From Bacillus bingmayongensis (GTDB lineage Bacteria > Bacillota > Bacilli > Bacillales > Bacillaceae_G): 64,000 nt of DNA. The translations under genes were made by a program, and so were the position numbers. Positions 49,582 to 58,333 of the stretch are shown here, piece by piece. The stretch covers positions 186,001-250,000 of the forward strand of contig NZ_AKCS01000005.1 in assembly GCF_000299035.1 (NCBI RefSeq), in the 5' to 3' direction. The number at the start of each line of letters is the position of its first letter. Position 1 is the stretch's first letter. The notes under the pieces are model-generated. The model saw only the letters and a program-made list of their open reading frames with translations, had not been told where the DNA came from and did not search any database.

Positions 49582-50871
49582 TTACACATTTACTGTACCC
49601 TGATCACCATCACCGCTTTTTTCCACTTCAAGCATATTTTTATCGTACATTTTAAAGAATGGCAGATAAATAAGGAATGAGATGGCTATATTAATGAAAA
49701 CTAATACAACAGCTCTCCAGTCTCCACCTGTCGCTAAATATGCACCAATTGGGGCTGGTAATGTCCACGGCGGCATAATATAAGTCGCCGTCACAAGCCC
49801 CATCGCAGTTGCGGTATAAGCAATCGTTGCGGTCACAAGCGGTGTAATAATAAAAGGAATAATTAAGATTGGATTTAATACGATTGGAAGTCCAAATATA
49901 ACCGGCTCATTAATATTAAAAATACCAGGTACAATACACGTTCTTGACAGCGCTTTGGAATATTTTGATTTACCGAAGACAATCATGGCTAATACAAGCC
50001 CTAACGTCGCACCGGAGCCACCAATCCATATAAACCATTGGTATAATGGTTCTGGTGCAATGAAAGGAATGTTGCTTGCTCCACCAGCTACTGCCTCGGC
50101 ATTTTTCCCGATATAAACTTCCCATAATGGACGCGCAACTGTCCCAACAACGGAAACACCGTGAATTCCAAAAGACCAGAAAAATGTAATTAGAAACACT
50201 GGTAAAATAACTCCAAAATAACTATCACCAGCTTTTACGAGTGGTGCAGCTAACTTATCAACGACATGATGTAAATCAATACTAAAAACAACAGTAATAA
50301 TACTCATAATAATAATTACGAAAGCAGCAGGTATAAGTGCTTCAAAAGAACGAGATACAGACGGTGGTACTTGTTCTGGCATCTTAATCATTACATTTTT
50401 TGACTTGCAAAACCTTAAAATTTCAACTGATAAAATAGAAACAATCATGGTAACAAATAGTCCATGCCCTCCAAGGTTTGTCATTGGAAGCATAAATCCT
50501 TTCTTATCAATTAGTTCAGGTGTCAATGTAAGAAGTAAGGAACAGACTGCAAGTTGTGCTCCTGATAAGGCATCTAATTTATAACTTTTCGCTAAATTAT
50601 ATCCAATACCAAAGGCGATATAGAGGGACATAATAAACATCGTTAACCGATATGGAATTAAAATGCTCGCTTGATGCTTTGCTGCCCATAATGAAATAAA
50701 GCTATCCTTTGGGAGCGGTGGAAACGCTACTATTAAAAAGAAACTCCCGACGATAATAAAAGGTAATGCTGAAATAACACCATCACGAATTGCTTGTAAA
50801 TGCCTTTGCTCGGAAAGCCTTGCCATTGGGCCAGATAAGTTATTCTCAAGAAACGAGACAAACTTATTCAT
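49582..50871 (-). CDS. celB: PTS system IIC component, cellobiose/lichenan family
   Basis: A 429-residue EIIC of the Lac/cellobiose family with ten or so membrane segments. The family-typical segments SALPFIIVGSFFLI, SFGIHGVSVVGTVARPLWE and GIFNINEPVIFGLPIVLNPILIIPFI are present; the last holds the substrate-binding NEPVIFG. It moves a beta-diholoside-like sugar across the membrane, phosphorylated via the IIB protein. Twelve bases separate it from the IIB gene. No IIA gene is adjacent, so it must be supplied from elsewhere. The sugar cannot be stated with certainty. Confidence 0.9.
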   Translation of the reverse strand: MNKFVSFLENNLSGPMARLSEQRHLQAIRDGVISALPFIIVGSFFLIVAFPPLPKDSFISLWAAKHQASILIPYRLTMFIMSLYIAFGIGYNLAKSYKLDALSGAQLAVCSLLLTLTPELIDKKGFMLPMTNLGGHGLFVTMIVSILSVEILRFCKSKNVMIKMPEQVPPSVSRSFEALIPAAFVIIIMSIITVVFSIDLHHVVDKLAAPLVKAGDSYFGVILPVFLITFFWSFGIHGVSVVGTVARPLWEVYIGKNAEAVAGGASNIPFIAPEPLYQWFIWIGGSGATLGLVLAMIVFGKSKYSKALSRTCIVPGIFNINEPVIFGLPIVLNPILIIPFIITPLVTATIAYTATAMGLVTATYIMPPWTLPAPIGAYLATGGDWRAVVLVFINIAISFLIYLPFFKMYDKNMLEVEKSGDGDQGTVNV

Positions 50872-50883
50872 ACATCTCCCTCC

Positions 50884-51189
50884 TTAGCGAATTAATTCAT
50901 TCACAGCTTTTAATAGCGTCGGTCCACCGAGTGGTGTATAAGCCTGCGGCGGGATTATACCACATGGAATAGACTGCTCATCTGCTCTTTTTTTCACTGC
51001 ATCAAATCTATGCCTTACTTGCGGAGCAACCATTACAACATCCCAGCCATTTTTGACCTCTTCTTCCACTTCACTCGTACCAATTGCGTGTACGTCCATA
51101 CTGATTCCTTTCTTCTCGGCTTCTTTTTTTAAAGCGTTTACAACAATTGAACTAGACATTCCTCCAGAACATACAAACAGAACCTTCAT
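50884..51189 (-). CDS. celA: PTS system IIB component, cellobiose/lichenan family
   Basis: A 101-residue IIB of the lactose/cellobiose class: MKVLFVCSGGMSSSIVVNAL with the phospho-accepting Cys at residue 7 in the P-loop-like CSGGMSSS, then WDVVMVAPQVRHRFD. It passes phosphate from IIA to the sugar. AGGAGG precedes ATG. First gene of the PTS pair; divergent from the glycoside hydrolase at 51442, with which it may share regulation. Confidence 0.9.
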   Translation of the reverse strand: MKVLFVCSGGMSSSIVVNALKKEAEKKGISMDVHAIGTSEVEEEVKNGWDVVMVAPQVRHRFDAVKKRADEQSIPCGIIPPQAYTPLGGPTLLKAVNELIR

Positions 51190-51441
51190 TTCATAATCCT
51201 CCTATATACTTTAAGTAATTTTCATCCTTTTTCAAGGACTGTCAAACCACCACTAAAAGGAAGTTCCACGTTATTAAAAATCATATGAGGAATATAGACA
51301 AATTAGTTCTGGCGAAATGAAATTTCAGCAAAAATATTTTTTATATTAAATAGAAGTTTCAATATCTAACTTTCTCAATTGTGAATCTTACATTCACGTG
51401 ATATAGTAGTCTCTATAATAGAATATGTAAGGAGGCGTACG

Positions 51442-53001
51442 ATGATTTTTAGAAGATTATTGATGAGTTGTTGTAGCGTCATCTTGTTTATTCCTTTCCT
51501 GTTCATGCCCCTAAAGACTACACTTGCTGAAGTACCCACTACTTATCAAAAACAAGAATTACGTGCCGCATGGATTGCATCTGTTCTCAATATTGATTGG
51601 CCATCTAAAACTGGTTTACCTATCGAAAAGCAGAAACAAGAATTTATTAAACTACTAGATGATGTAAAAAACATAGGTATGAACGCAGTTGTTGTTCAAA
51701 TTAAACCAACCGCCGACGCTTTTTATCCTTCCCAATATGGTCCTTGGTCCGAATATCTTACAGGCACCCAAGGCAAAGATCCTGGCTATGATCCACTCGC
51801 ATTCATGGTTGAAGAAGCACATAAAAGAAATCTTGAATTTCATGCATGGTTTAATCCTTATCGAATAACCATGAACCACACTGATTTAAATCGATTAGCA
51901 GAAAATCATCCCGCTAAGCAACATCCCGATTGGGTGGTATCCTACGGCGGAAAACTATACTATAATCCTGGTATTCCAGAAGTGAAAAATTTTATAACTG
52001 ATGGTGTACTAGAGGTTGTACAAAATTACGATATCGATGCTGTTCATATGGATGATTATTTTTATCCCTACAAAGTTGCTGGAGAAGAATTTCCTGATCA
52101 AAGCACATATGAAACATATAATAATGGGCGATTCTCTAACATTGAAGACTGGCGTCGTGACAATGTGAACCAACTTGTAAGCGGATTAAATACTGCCATT
52201 AAACAAGAAAAATCTTATGTCAAATTTGGAATTAGTCCATTTGGTGTATGGCGGAATATAGCTGATGATCCAACCGGTTCAAATACAACTGCTGGACAAA
52301 GAAATTATGATGACCTATATGCTGATACACGAGAATGGATCCAAAAAGGATATATTGACTATATTACTCCTCAAATTTATTGGAATATCGGTTTTACACC
52401 TGCAGCATATGACGTTTTACTAGATTGGTGGGTAACAGAAACAGAAAACAAACCAATACACCTATATATTGGACAAGCTGCATATAAAATTAATAATAAC
52501 TCTGTTCCCGCATGGTCAGACCCTGAAGAATACCCAAGACAAATTGCATTAAACCATCAATATTCACAAATAAAAGGCAGTATGCACTTTAGTCTAAAAG
52601 ATATAAATAACAATCCATTAGGGATAAAAGATCGATTAAAAAATGATATTTACAAACACCCTGCATTAATTCCGTCAATGCCTTGGTTAGATCACGATCC
52701 ACCTAAACACCCTACATTAAAAGGTGCCATTGCAAGCAATGATGGTGTTGCCTTAGGAATTATCGATGATAGAAATAATGACTCTACGTATTATGCTATC
52801 TATCGAGTGAACGGAAAAAATGAAATTGATATTCAAAAAGCAGAAAACTTACTTACTACTGTACGAAAAACAAAACCTGGGGAAATTTATGTAGATAAGA
52901 CGGCAGTATCTGGTGAGACGTATACGTATGTGGTGACTGCTATAGATCGCTTGCATAATGAAAGTATTCCTTCTGGCAAAACTATTATAAAAGCGAAGTA
53001 A
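51442..53001 (+). CDS. Secreted family-10-like glycosylhydrolase (YngK/DUF187)
   Basis: A 519-residue secreted protein. A signal peptide (residues 1-29, cleaved near TLAE) is followed by a TIM-barrel domain of the DUF187/GH10-like group: ELRAAWIASVLNIDWPSKTG at the start, FHAWFNPYRI, AVHMDDYFYPYKVAGEEFPD and YGISPFGVWRN-like (KFGISPFGVWRNIADD) are conserved. A C-terminal beta domain (about 420-519) is fibronectin III-like. Related YngK/YddW proteins act on cell-wall glycans or the matrix in sporulating bacilli. AAGGAGG precedes ATG. It has its own terminator and is divergent from the PTS. Confidence 0.85.
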   Translation: MIFRRLLMSCCSVILFIPFLFMPLKTTLAEVPTTYQKQELRAAWIASVLNIDWPSKTGLPIEKQKQEFIKLLDDVKNIGMNAVVVQIKPTADAFYPSQYGPWSEYLTGTQGKDPGYDPLAFMVEEAHKRNLEFHAWFNPYRITMNHTDLNRLAENHPAKQHPDWVVSYGGKLYYNPGIPEVKNFITDGVLEVVQNYDIDAVHMDDYFYPYKVAGEEFPDQSTYETYNNGRFSNIEDWRRDNVNQLVSGLNTAIKQEKSYVKFGISPFGVWRNIADDPTGSNTTAGQRNYDDLYADTREWIQKGYIDYITPQIYWNIGFTPAAYDVLLDWWVTETENKPIHLYIGQAAYKINNNSVPAWSDPEEYPRQIALNHQYSQIKGSMHFSLKDINNNPLGIKDRLKNDIYKHPALIPSMPWLDHDPPKHPTLKGAIASNDGVALGIIDDRNNDSTYYAIYRVNGKNEIDIQKAENLLTTVRKTKPGEIYVDKTAVSGETYTYVVTAIDRLHNESIPSGKTIIKAK

Positions 53002-53005
53002 TAAT

Positions 53006-53036
53006 AAAATCCCTCACTCTAAATGTGAGGGATTTT
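53006..53036. terminator. Terminator between the hydrolase and the membrane protein
   Basis: AAAATCCCTCAC pairs exactly with GTGAGGGATTTT across seven bases; it serves both convergent genes. Confidence 0.85.
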
Positions 53037-53039
53037 ACT

Positions 53040-53702
53040 TTATGCATCTAAATAAACGATCCACATTCTCGACATCTTTTGATATCCAAAAGAAATACGA
53101 TATAAAAACTTCATAAACTTGTTTTCCTGTTTATAATCTCTGTTCTTCTGACACTGAATAAAATAGCTCAAGGAATATTTTAATTTAGATACAAATAATA
53201 AACTGATTGAGAGAGCACTCGCTTGAATAAACAAAACTGAAATATATCTGAACCTTGGAAGTTCTGCAAAAACAGCAAAACCCGTATGTGTTATATAAAC
53301 CACTGTAAATATAACATCTAAGATTAATAACGAACTATAAACAATATACATAACAGGCGAAAGCTTTTCTATATCTGAACTTAATTTCCAATATGAAAAA
53401 CCACCTAAAATGAACAACAAAACAACAATAAAAATATGATCTGGAGCTAAAGAAGCATATTGATCTTGCATAAGGTTATTATATTCATATTTGTGTAAAG
53501 GCTGTCCTGCTTGTACGTCACTTAGATTTCCCATTATGCCTAGCCATAATATAAAATAGCTTATACAAATAGATATAAATTCCAATTTCTTAACTGGTAA
53601 TACACTTGAAGTAATCTCTCCTTCTTGTAAAAAACTTTTCCAAATCCTTTCAATTGGGATAATAAACAATAATGCGAGAAACATAAAAATAATCATTAAC
53701 AC
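53040..53702 (-). CDS. Polytopic membrane protein, 220 residues, unknown
   Basis: Six hydrophobic segments, with a polar insertion after the second (GNLSDVQAGQPLHKYEYNNL) that probably faces outside. AAGGAG lies about 11 bases before the GTG chosen as start; an ATG two codons later is also possible. It follows the BNR-repeat gene by 25 bases on the same strand, so the two are probably co-transcribed, possibly as a sensor or adhesin pair. Family not recognised. Confidence 0.65.
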   Translation of the reverse strand: MLMIIFMFLALLFIIPIERIWKSFLQEGEITSSVLPVKKLEFISICISYFILWLGIMGNLSDVQAGQPLHKYEYNNLMQDQYASLAPDHIFIVVLLFILGGFSYWKLSSDIEKLSPVMYIVYSSLLILDVIFTVVYITHTGFAVFAELPRFRYISVLFIQASALSISLLFVSKLKYSLSYFIQCQKNRDYKQENKFMKFLYRISFGYQKMSRMWIVYLDA

Positions 53703-53727
53703 AATACGATGCTCTCCTTATCTTGAT

Positions 53728-55170
53728 CTATTTTTCATAAGAAATATTTACTACTTTTTCAAATGTCCATGTAGCTCCAAAATCTTCTGATACAAATCTT
53801 GCCATCTTTCCTTCCCGATCCATTCCCCCTTCTTCTTGTGATACTAGTAACGTACCTTTTGCTCCAGCAAAAATAGGAGGCATTACAGATGTAAAAACAT
53901 TATGATATTTATTTGGCAATTTAATATCTAACTTAGCCCATGTTTTCCCACCATCTTCTGTACGATAAACATCAGGATCTCCACCTGAATCCTTAAATGT
54001 AATAAATCCAATTTGATCAGTAGCAAAACTTACTCCCGTCGCAAGAAATTGTGTAAGATCATATGTACTTCCCATTTTCGTCCATGATTTCCCACCATTA
54101 GTTGTTTGATATACAATATTCGTTTCAAAGCTCATCGTCCTATCACCAGTTATAACAATATAACCATTCTCTTTTGAGGTGAACCCAATAAAACTAAGTC
54201 TTCGGTTATCAATATCATTCCCAACTGTTACAGTCTCCCATGTCTTTCCTTCATCATCAGACATAGTAACTTTTACTGGACTATGATGACCACCATGCAC
54301 AAAAGCAGTCTTTGCCTTTGTAATATAATAGCTCCCTTCTTGCAATTCATCTTCATTTACTCGTCCATCTTCACGCATAAATTGATCAATACCAACAGGA
54401 ACTTTTCTAAACGTGTTCTTTCCGTCATACGTCACTTTTAGATTCGAATTCTCAATCACATAATCTTTATTATGTTTCTTTACCTTTATATTTTCTATTT
54501 GACTATCATCTAGACCGTTCTCCCATTTTAAATTTTTTGGTGCCTTTTCTTTACTCAAAAATGTGTAAGTATACGGATTTACTTTATTAAAATTTATAAT
54601 CCATTGATTATCTACAATTTTCCCTTCATTGTCAGTTGCATCCCACTCCGCATGGTACTTATTCTTTTCTTGTAAAGAATCAACATTAAATTTAATTGCT
54701 ACAGAATAATAGTTTTCTTCTTCTCTTACCAACATTTGATCCACTACTTGAGCTGAACCTTTCCATTTTTCATTTCCATTTTCTTCGCTAGACATTTTCG
54801 ATACATACTTATCGAAAAGATCCCTCCCAATAAAAGTTAGGTTTGATCCAGTCGTCTGTACTTTTATCGTATTATCATCTATATTTTCATTATCAATCAC
54901 ACTATTATTCGTTTCGTTTTCATCTTTATTTTTTTCTATCTGTTTTTCATTAATTTCATTGTTATTATCTTGTATTCCACTAGAATTTTCTTGCGTATTC
55001 TGTTCTTCATATGTTATATGCTTAGTACTTTTCTCGTCATAATCTCCACTTGTATAATAAATCATTGTGCAAAGAATTGTTATTTCTACAACAACTAATA
55101 TAATAACAATTATTGTTTTCTCAAGACCATCTTTCTCTTTATCACTGTTTTCCTCAAAATGATTTTTCAT
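53728..55170 (-). CDS. Membrane-anchored BNR/Asp-box repeat protein
   Basis: A 480-residue protein with an N-terminal membrane helix (residues 20-40), an acidic Asn/Glu-rich stalk (45-105), an intermediate beta domain (110-260) of DUF4179/DUF5643-like appearance, and a C-terminal beta-propeller-like region with four Asp boxes: SDDEGKTWE, TTNGGKSWT, TEDGGKTWA and SEDFGATWT. Asp boxes occur in sialidases and many cell-surface binding proteins; no sialidase catalytic residues are evident, so it is probably a surface binding protein rather than an enzyme. First gene of a two-gene unit. Confidence 0.72.
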   Translation of the reverse strand: MKNHFEENSDKEKDGLEKTIIVIILVVVEITILCTMIYYTSGDYDEKSTKHITYEEQNTQENSSGIQDNNNEINEKQIEKNKDENETNNSVIDNENIDDNTIKVQTTGSNLTFIGRDLFDKYVSKMSSEENGNEKWKGSAQVVDQMLVREEENYYSVAIKFNVDSLQEKNKYHAEWDATDNEGKIVDNQWIINFNKVNPYTYTFLSKEKAPKNLKWENGLDDSQIENIKVKKHNKDYVIENSNLKVTYDGKNTFRKVPVGIDQFMREDGRVNEDELQEGSYYITKAKTAFVHGGHHSPVKVTMSDDEGKTWETVTVGNDIDNRRLSFIGFTSKENGYIVITGDRTMSFETNIVYQTTNGGKSWTKMGSTYDLTQFLATGVSFATDQIGFITFKDSGGDPDVYRTEDGGKTWAKLDIKLPNKYHNVFTSVMPPIFAGAKGTLLVSQEEGGMDREGKMARFVSEDFGATWTFEKVVNISYEK

Positions 55171-55326
55171 TTTAAGTACCTCGTTTTGTATAATTTATAC
55201 TTGTAAATAGAATACCAATATAGCATTCTATATTTTACCATTTTCGAAATAGAAAATATAGAACATCTCCCTTTAAACTTTCAATTTCATCATGAAAAAC
55301 TAGTTTTTGTATCTTTAAAGCAACGC

Positions 55327-55657
55327 TTAACCGTTTGTAATAAAATATGTTATTTCTTCGTGTAGGTTTTGAATCCGTTCTTGCTTTATCTCCCCACCAT
55401 CTTCTTCTGACGAAATGATAATTACATCGGGATGATTGTTGCTATCAATACGTTTACAATTCATACAATTAAAACCTGGTTCATTTCACAAAAGATAGTT
55501 TTATGAAATAAGACTGCTGTCTCCCTTTCAAAGTACTTTTAGCACCGCCAAATAAATACGCATGACTAATTTGCTGATGTAAAAGTGCATTCTGCAGAGT
55601 AATACCAACTACATGTTGTTTTTCCATAACTTCATTCCAACTTATAACCTTTCTCAT
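55327..55657 (-). pseudogene. Relic of a DNA polymerase III delta' subunit gene (HolB paralogue)
   Basis: A ribosome binding site (AAAGGA) and MRKVISWNEVMEKQHVVG, then HQQISHAYLFGGAKSTLKG, match the N-terminus of clamp-loader delta' proteins, with HAYLF before a degraded Walker A. The frame breaks, and downstream another frame gives CMNCKRIDSNNHPDVIII and IKQERIQNLHEEI, the zinc-binding and 'NHPD' region of the same family. So about 110 codons of a holB-like gene remain, with at least one frameshift and the rest deleted. Bacillus keeps a separate functional holB. Confidence 0.6.
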
Positions 55658-56215
55658 CAATCGCATCCTTTCATTATGTTTTTTGCTATACACAAATTCT
55701 CACATGAAAATGTAAAAAACTACTTGTTTCTAAGAAAATATGAAACATTTCATCTTATGAACAGCTAATATTTATTATTGAATTCGAAGATAATCTGATC
55801 CTTGAATTATTTCACGCTAGCTGTTACTTTGAGGGATGGACATTACAAGGGAACAACGGAATTGATGTATTTACATTTCTTGAAGCTCAAGTCAGTTATT
55901 AAGCTAACGGTTGCATTAGTTGAAGAAAACATTTTAGAATCTAAATGGGTTCTTTTGTGGTTTGATTAAATATCAACATCAATATTTAACGGAACCAATA
56001 CGTAAAAGGATGTCACATATTAGTCATAGCTATTATGTGACATCCTTTATTTTTCGTGACTTTTTACGATTTAGATCTGGAAAAATTCCTTATAATTTCT
56101 TGGATTCTTTTGTATTTTTAAAGTTTGCTCACACAAATGATCTGCACATCAATTCATCTTTGATATACAAACCATTTGTATGATAATTTTTACAAATAAT
56201 TGCGAAATAATGAGC
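55658..56215. other. Intergenic with one terminator hairpin and short relic
   Basis: At 56005-56048 a perfect 15-bp hairpin (AAAGGATGTCACATA and complement) is followed by TATTTTTCG, a good + strand terminator, but no gene ends upstream of it. The + strand at about 55790-55905 reads ILELFHASCYFEGWTLQGNN to a stop, a probable gene tail of unknown origin. Nothing else is recognisable. Confidence 0.45.
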
Positions 56216-56296
56216 TTACATTACTGCTTTTAAAAGTTCTTGTACTAATGGAATTGCTCCACCTACAAATTTTAAAACTGCCATTGCGATTGCCAT
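56216..56296 (-). CDS. 26-residue amphipathic peptide (leaderless-bacteriocin/PSM-like)
   Basis: MAIAMAVLKFVGGAIPLVQE continuing with LLKAVM, then stop. AAAGGA lies seven bases before ATG. The peptide is almost wholly hydrophobic or aliphatic with two Lys and one Glu, and can form an amphipathic helix; this matches leaderless bacteriocins, phenol-soluble-modulin-like peptides and some type I toxins. There is no leader, cysteine or processing site, and no immunity or export gene next to it. It is far too short for usual gene calling, so it may be unannotated. Confidence 0.5.
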   Translation of the reverse strand: MAIAMAVLKFVGGAIPLVQELLKAVM

Positions 56297-56430
56297 ATCA
56301 TTTTCCTTTTTATTATTACATTAAGATTTAGTGAATATTTGTAATTTCATTATAGGAAGCACTTACAAAAATAGAGATACTTTTTATATATAATATTTAA
56401 TAAAATATCTAAAAACTATCAACAATAAAC

Positions 56431-56480
56431 AAAAAAACTCACTTCTTAGCTTTTTTATAATAAGAAGTGAGCTATTCTTT
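56431..56480. terminator. Terminator of the secreted-protein gene (copy A)
   Basis: CTCACTTCTTA pairs exactly with TAAGAAGTGAG around a T-rich loop; A-run before and TTCTTTT after. Nearly the same sequence recurs at 57795-57840. Confidence 0.75.
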
Positions 56481-56611
56481 TAGGAACTCGACCAAGATAC
56501 ATGTAATTTCAGATCATAGTCTATTCCCATTATAAAATTGTGTTGTAACTATAAAGGGAATTTTACTGCAGTATATAAAAAATTATGTTTTATTCAGTTA
56601 TGAAATTTTCA

Positions 56612-57025
56612 TTATCTCCATGAACTTATTGTTCCAGAAGCACTAGCTAAACTAACATACCTTTGTTTGAGTTCGAGTCGATACAATCCCGATGATGGAA
56701 CAGTATATCTAGTATTTATCTCTCCTGATTTTGTATTGTTATAAATAACGCCTGGTCCTTTAAAAACTGAACCATTAGATTTACGTATAAGCCATTCAAC
56801 ATCATAGTCATTATAGGAATCTATATATACTCCTACTTGTCCTCCTGCATATACGTACACATATTCAGTATATGATTGCTTTGATCGAGGATAAAGTCGT
56901 GTTGAATCGGAATCTATCCGAGTTGCAGCAGAAGTTTCAGACTGTGGGAAAAATACAAAAAACATTGAAAAACATAAAACAAATACTAACAGCCATTTCT
57001 TTATAATTCCTTGAGATAATGTCAT
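56612..57025 (-). CDS. Secreted protein of 137 residues, unknown
   Basis: A signal peptide (KKWLLVFVLCFSMFFVFFPQ, cleavage after SAA near residue 34) precedes a beta-rich mature domain of about 100 residues with Tyr repeats (YTEYVYVYAGGQVGVYIDSY) and GLYRLELKQRYV, reminiscent of small extracellular beta-sandwich domains. It is divergent from a TetR gene with a shared palindrome, so it is probably repressed by it. A ribosome binding site (AGGAG) precedes ATG. Role unknown. Confidence 0.72.
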   Translation of the reverse strand: MTLSQGIIKKWLLVFVLCFSMFFVFFPQSETSAATRIDSDSTRLYPRSKQSYTEYVYVYAGGQVGVYIDSYNDYDVEWLIRKSNGSVFKGPGVIYNNTKSGEINTRYTVPSSGLYRLELKQRYVSLASASGTISSWR

Positions 57026-57055
57026 TTAATCCACTCCTTTATAAGTGTTATTTTT

Positions 57056-57077
57056 TAATACCAACTAGTCGGTATTA
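57056..57077. promoter_or_regulatory. TetR-type operator between divergent genes
   Basis: TAATACCAACTAGTCGGTAT extended by TA is a near-perfect 22-bp palindrome (one mismatched pair) of the TACC..CTAG..GGTA class typical for AcrR/TetR repressors. It sits 31 bases from the secreted-protein start and about 70 from the regulator start, so it can control both. Confidence 0.75.
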
Positions 57078-57147
57078 AATAATTTATTATATGATGAGGA
57101 ATGTGTTACAATTAATAAAATATTCAGTTTTAAAAAAGGAGGTTACT

Positions 57148-57756
57148 ATGGTAAATTATCATCAAAAACAATCAGAAAACACCATCAATAAATTAATGCA
57201 ATCAGGAATTAATTTGTTTTCTAAACAAGGCTATTCTAGTACAAGCGTTGATCAAATTGTAAAACATGCTGGTTACTCTAAGGGTGCTTTCTATGCTCAT
57301 TTTTCCAATAAAGAGGAGTTTTTGTTGAAGCTGATAAAAGAAGGTATTGATTTTTACTTTGAGGATTTAAAGGAAGCTCTTGCTCAAAAAGAGTGTGATT
57401 TGCTAAATAAATTTAAAGAACACTCTATGCGTTTGGTGAATGAAGCTTATGAAAAAGGGTCTTCTCCCATGCTTCTCCAAGGATGTATGATTTCTAATGA
57501 ATTACCTCAGATAAAAAAAAGGCTTATTCTCCAGATGGAGGAATGGAGATCATTCCTTACACATTTTTTTCAGAGAATGAAGGACGAAAATATAATCGGG
57601 AGTCCCTTAGATGCTAGAACTTTAGCAACAGCAGGAATGGCTCTTTTTAATGGATTTAATTTGCAACATTTTGTTGACAATCGAATTCAAATACAGGACA
57701 TGCTAAGTGTTTTTGTTGAACTGCTTCAAATCCAAGAACCTAATAAAGAAAATTAA
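57148..57756 (+). CDS. TetR/AcrR-family regulator
   Basis: A 202-residue repressor: KLMQSGINLFSKQGYSSTSVDQIVKHAGYSKGAFYAHFSNKEEFL is the helix-turn-helix domain, the rest the ligand-binding domain. I start at MVNYHQKQ, where GGAGG lies five bases upstream; an upstream ATG at 57091 would add 19 residues without a site. It autoregulates through the palindrome and controls the divergent secreted protein. The effector is unknown. Confidence 0.88.
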   Translation: MVNYHQKQSENTINKLMQSGINLFSKQGYSSTSVDQIVKHAGYSKGAFYAHFSNKEEFLLKLIKEGIDFYFEDLKEALAQKECDLLNKFKEHSMRLVNEAYEKGSSPMLLQGCMISNELPQIKKRLILQMEEWRSFLTHFFQRMKDENIIGSPLDARTLATAGMALFNGFNLQHFVDNRIQIQDMLSVFVELLQIQEPNKEN

Positions 57757-57794
57757 TAACGATAACTTATCTACACATTATCAGAAGTAGACTA

Positions 57795-57840
57795 AAAAGC
57801 TCACTTCTTAGCTTTTTTTAATAAGAAACGAGCTTTTCTT
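57795..57840 (+). terminator. Terminator of the TetR gene (copy B)
   Basis: CTCACTTCTTA...TAAGAAACGAG, a close copy of the terminator at 56431-56480, 39 bases after the TetR stop. Confidence 0.7.
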
Positions 57841-57909
57841 TCAAATAATCAATCAATTAGTCTTTAAACAAACTGAAAAAATCTTTTCGTTTTTAAGCAA
57901 TAACTGGTT

Positions 57910-58269
57910 TCATTTCTCTAACTTTTCCTCTATGAAAACTTCTAACTCATTATTTTTCTCCTCAACTTCATTTAACTTTTTCTCATTATTAGCTTAATAC
58001 TCCATTGTAATGACTAATTCATTCGTAATCTCTTGTAATTTCTGAATCAACGCTTGAAGTAAACAGATTATTTGTAATTATTTTCCAATAAAATATTCTT
58101 TCATATAGTCTTCAATACTATTTCTGCTTTGCATACTTTCAGATGAAATCCTTCCTTCAGACTCTGTACTTCCTTTCTTGGTCAATATAATAGTAAATTC
58201 TTTGTTATGTAGTTCTTCCTTTAGCAAAGTGACCACTTTGATTAAATCCCCAATTAAGTTTGGATACAA
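57910..58269 (-). pseudogene. Coiled-coil protein relic with two in-frame stops
   Basis: From 58269 the minus frame reads YPNLIGDLIKVVTLLKEEL and ESMQSRNSIEDYMKEYFIGK, stop; the same frame continues LLQALIQKLQEITNELVIT, stop, then NEKKLNEVEEKNNELEVFIE and ends at 57910. The unbroken frame with two point stops and strong heptad pattern shows a decayed coiled-coil protein. No start with a ribosome binding site is seen; the N-terminus is gone. Identity unknown. Confidence 0.5.
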
Positions 58270-58297
58270 TTCAAATTAAATCTATGTTTAAACTACA

Positions 58298-58330
58298 AAA
58301 TCCTCTTGAGTACATTACTCAAGAGGATTT
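58298..58330 (-). terminator. Terminator after the TelA operon
   Basis: AAATCCTCTTGAGT pairs exactly with ACTCAAGAGGATTT across five bases, with T-runs; it lies just after the 58334 gene. Confidence 0.85.
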
Positions 58331-58333
58331 CTT

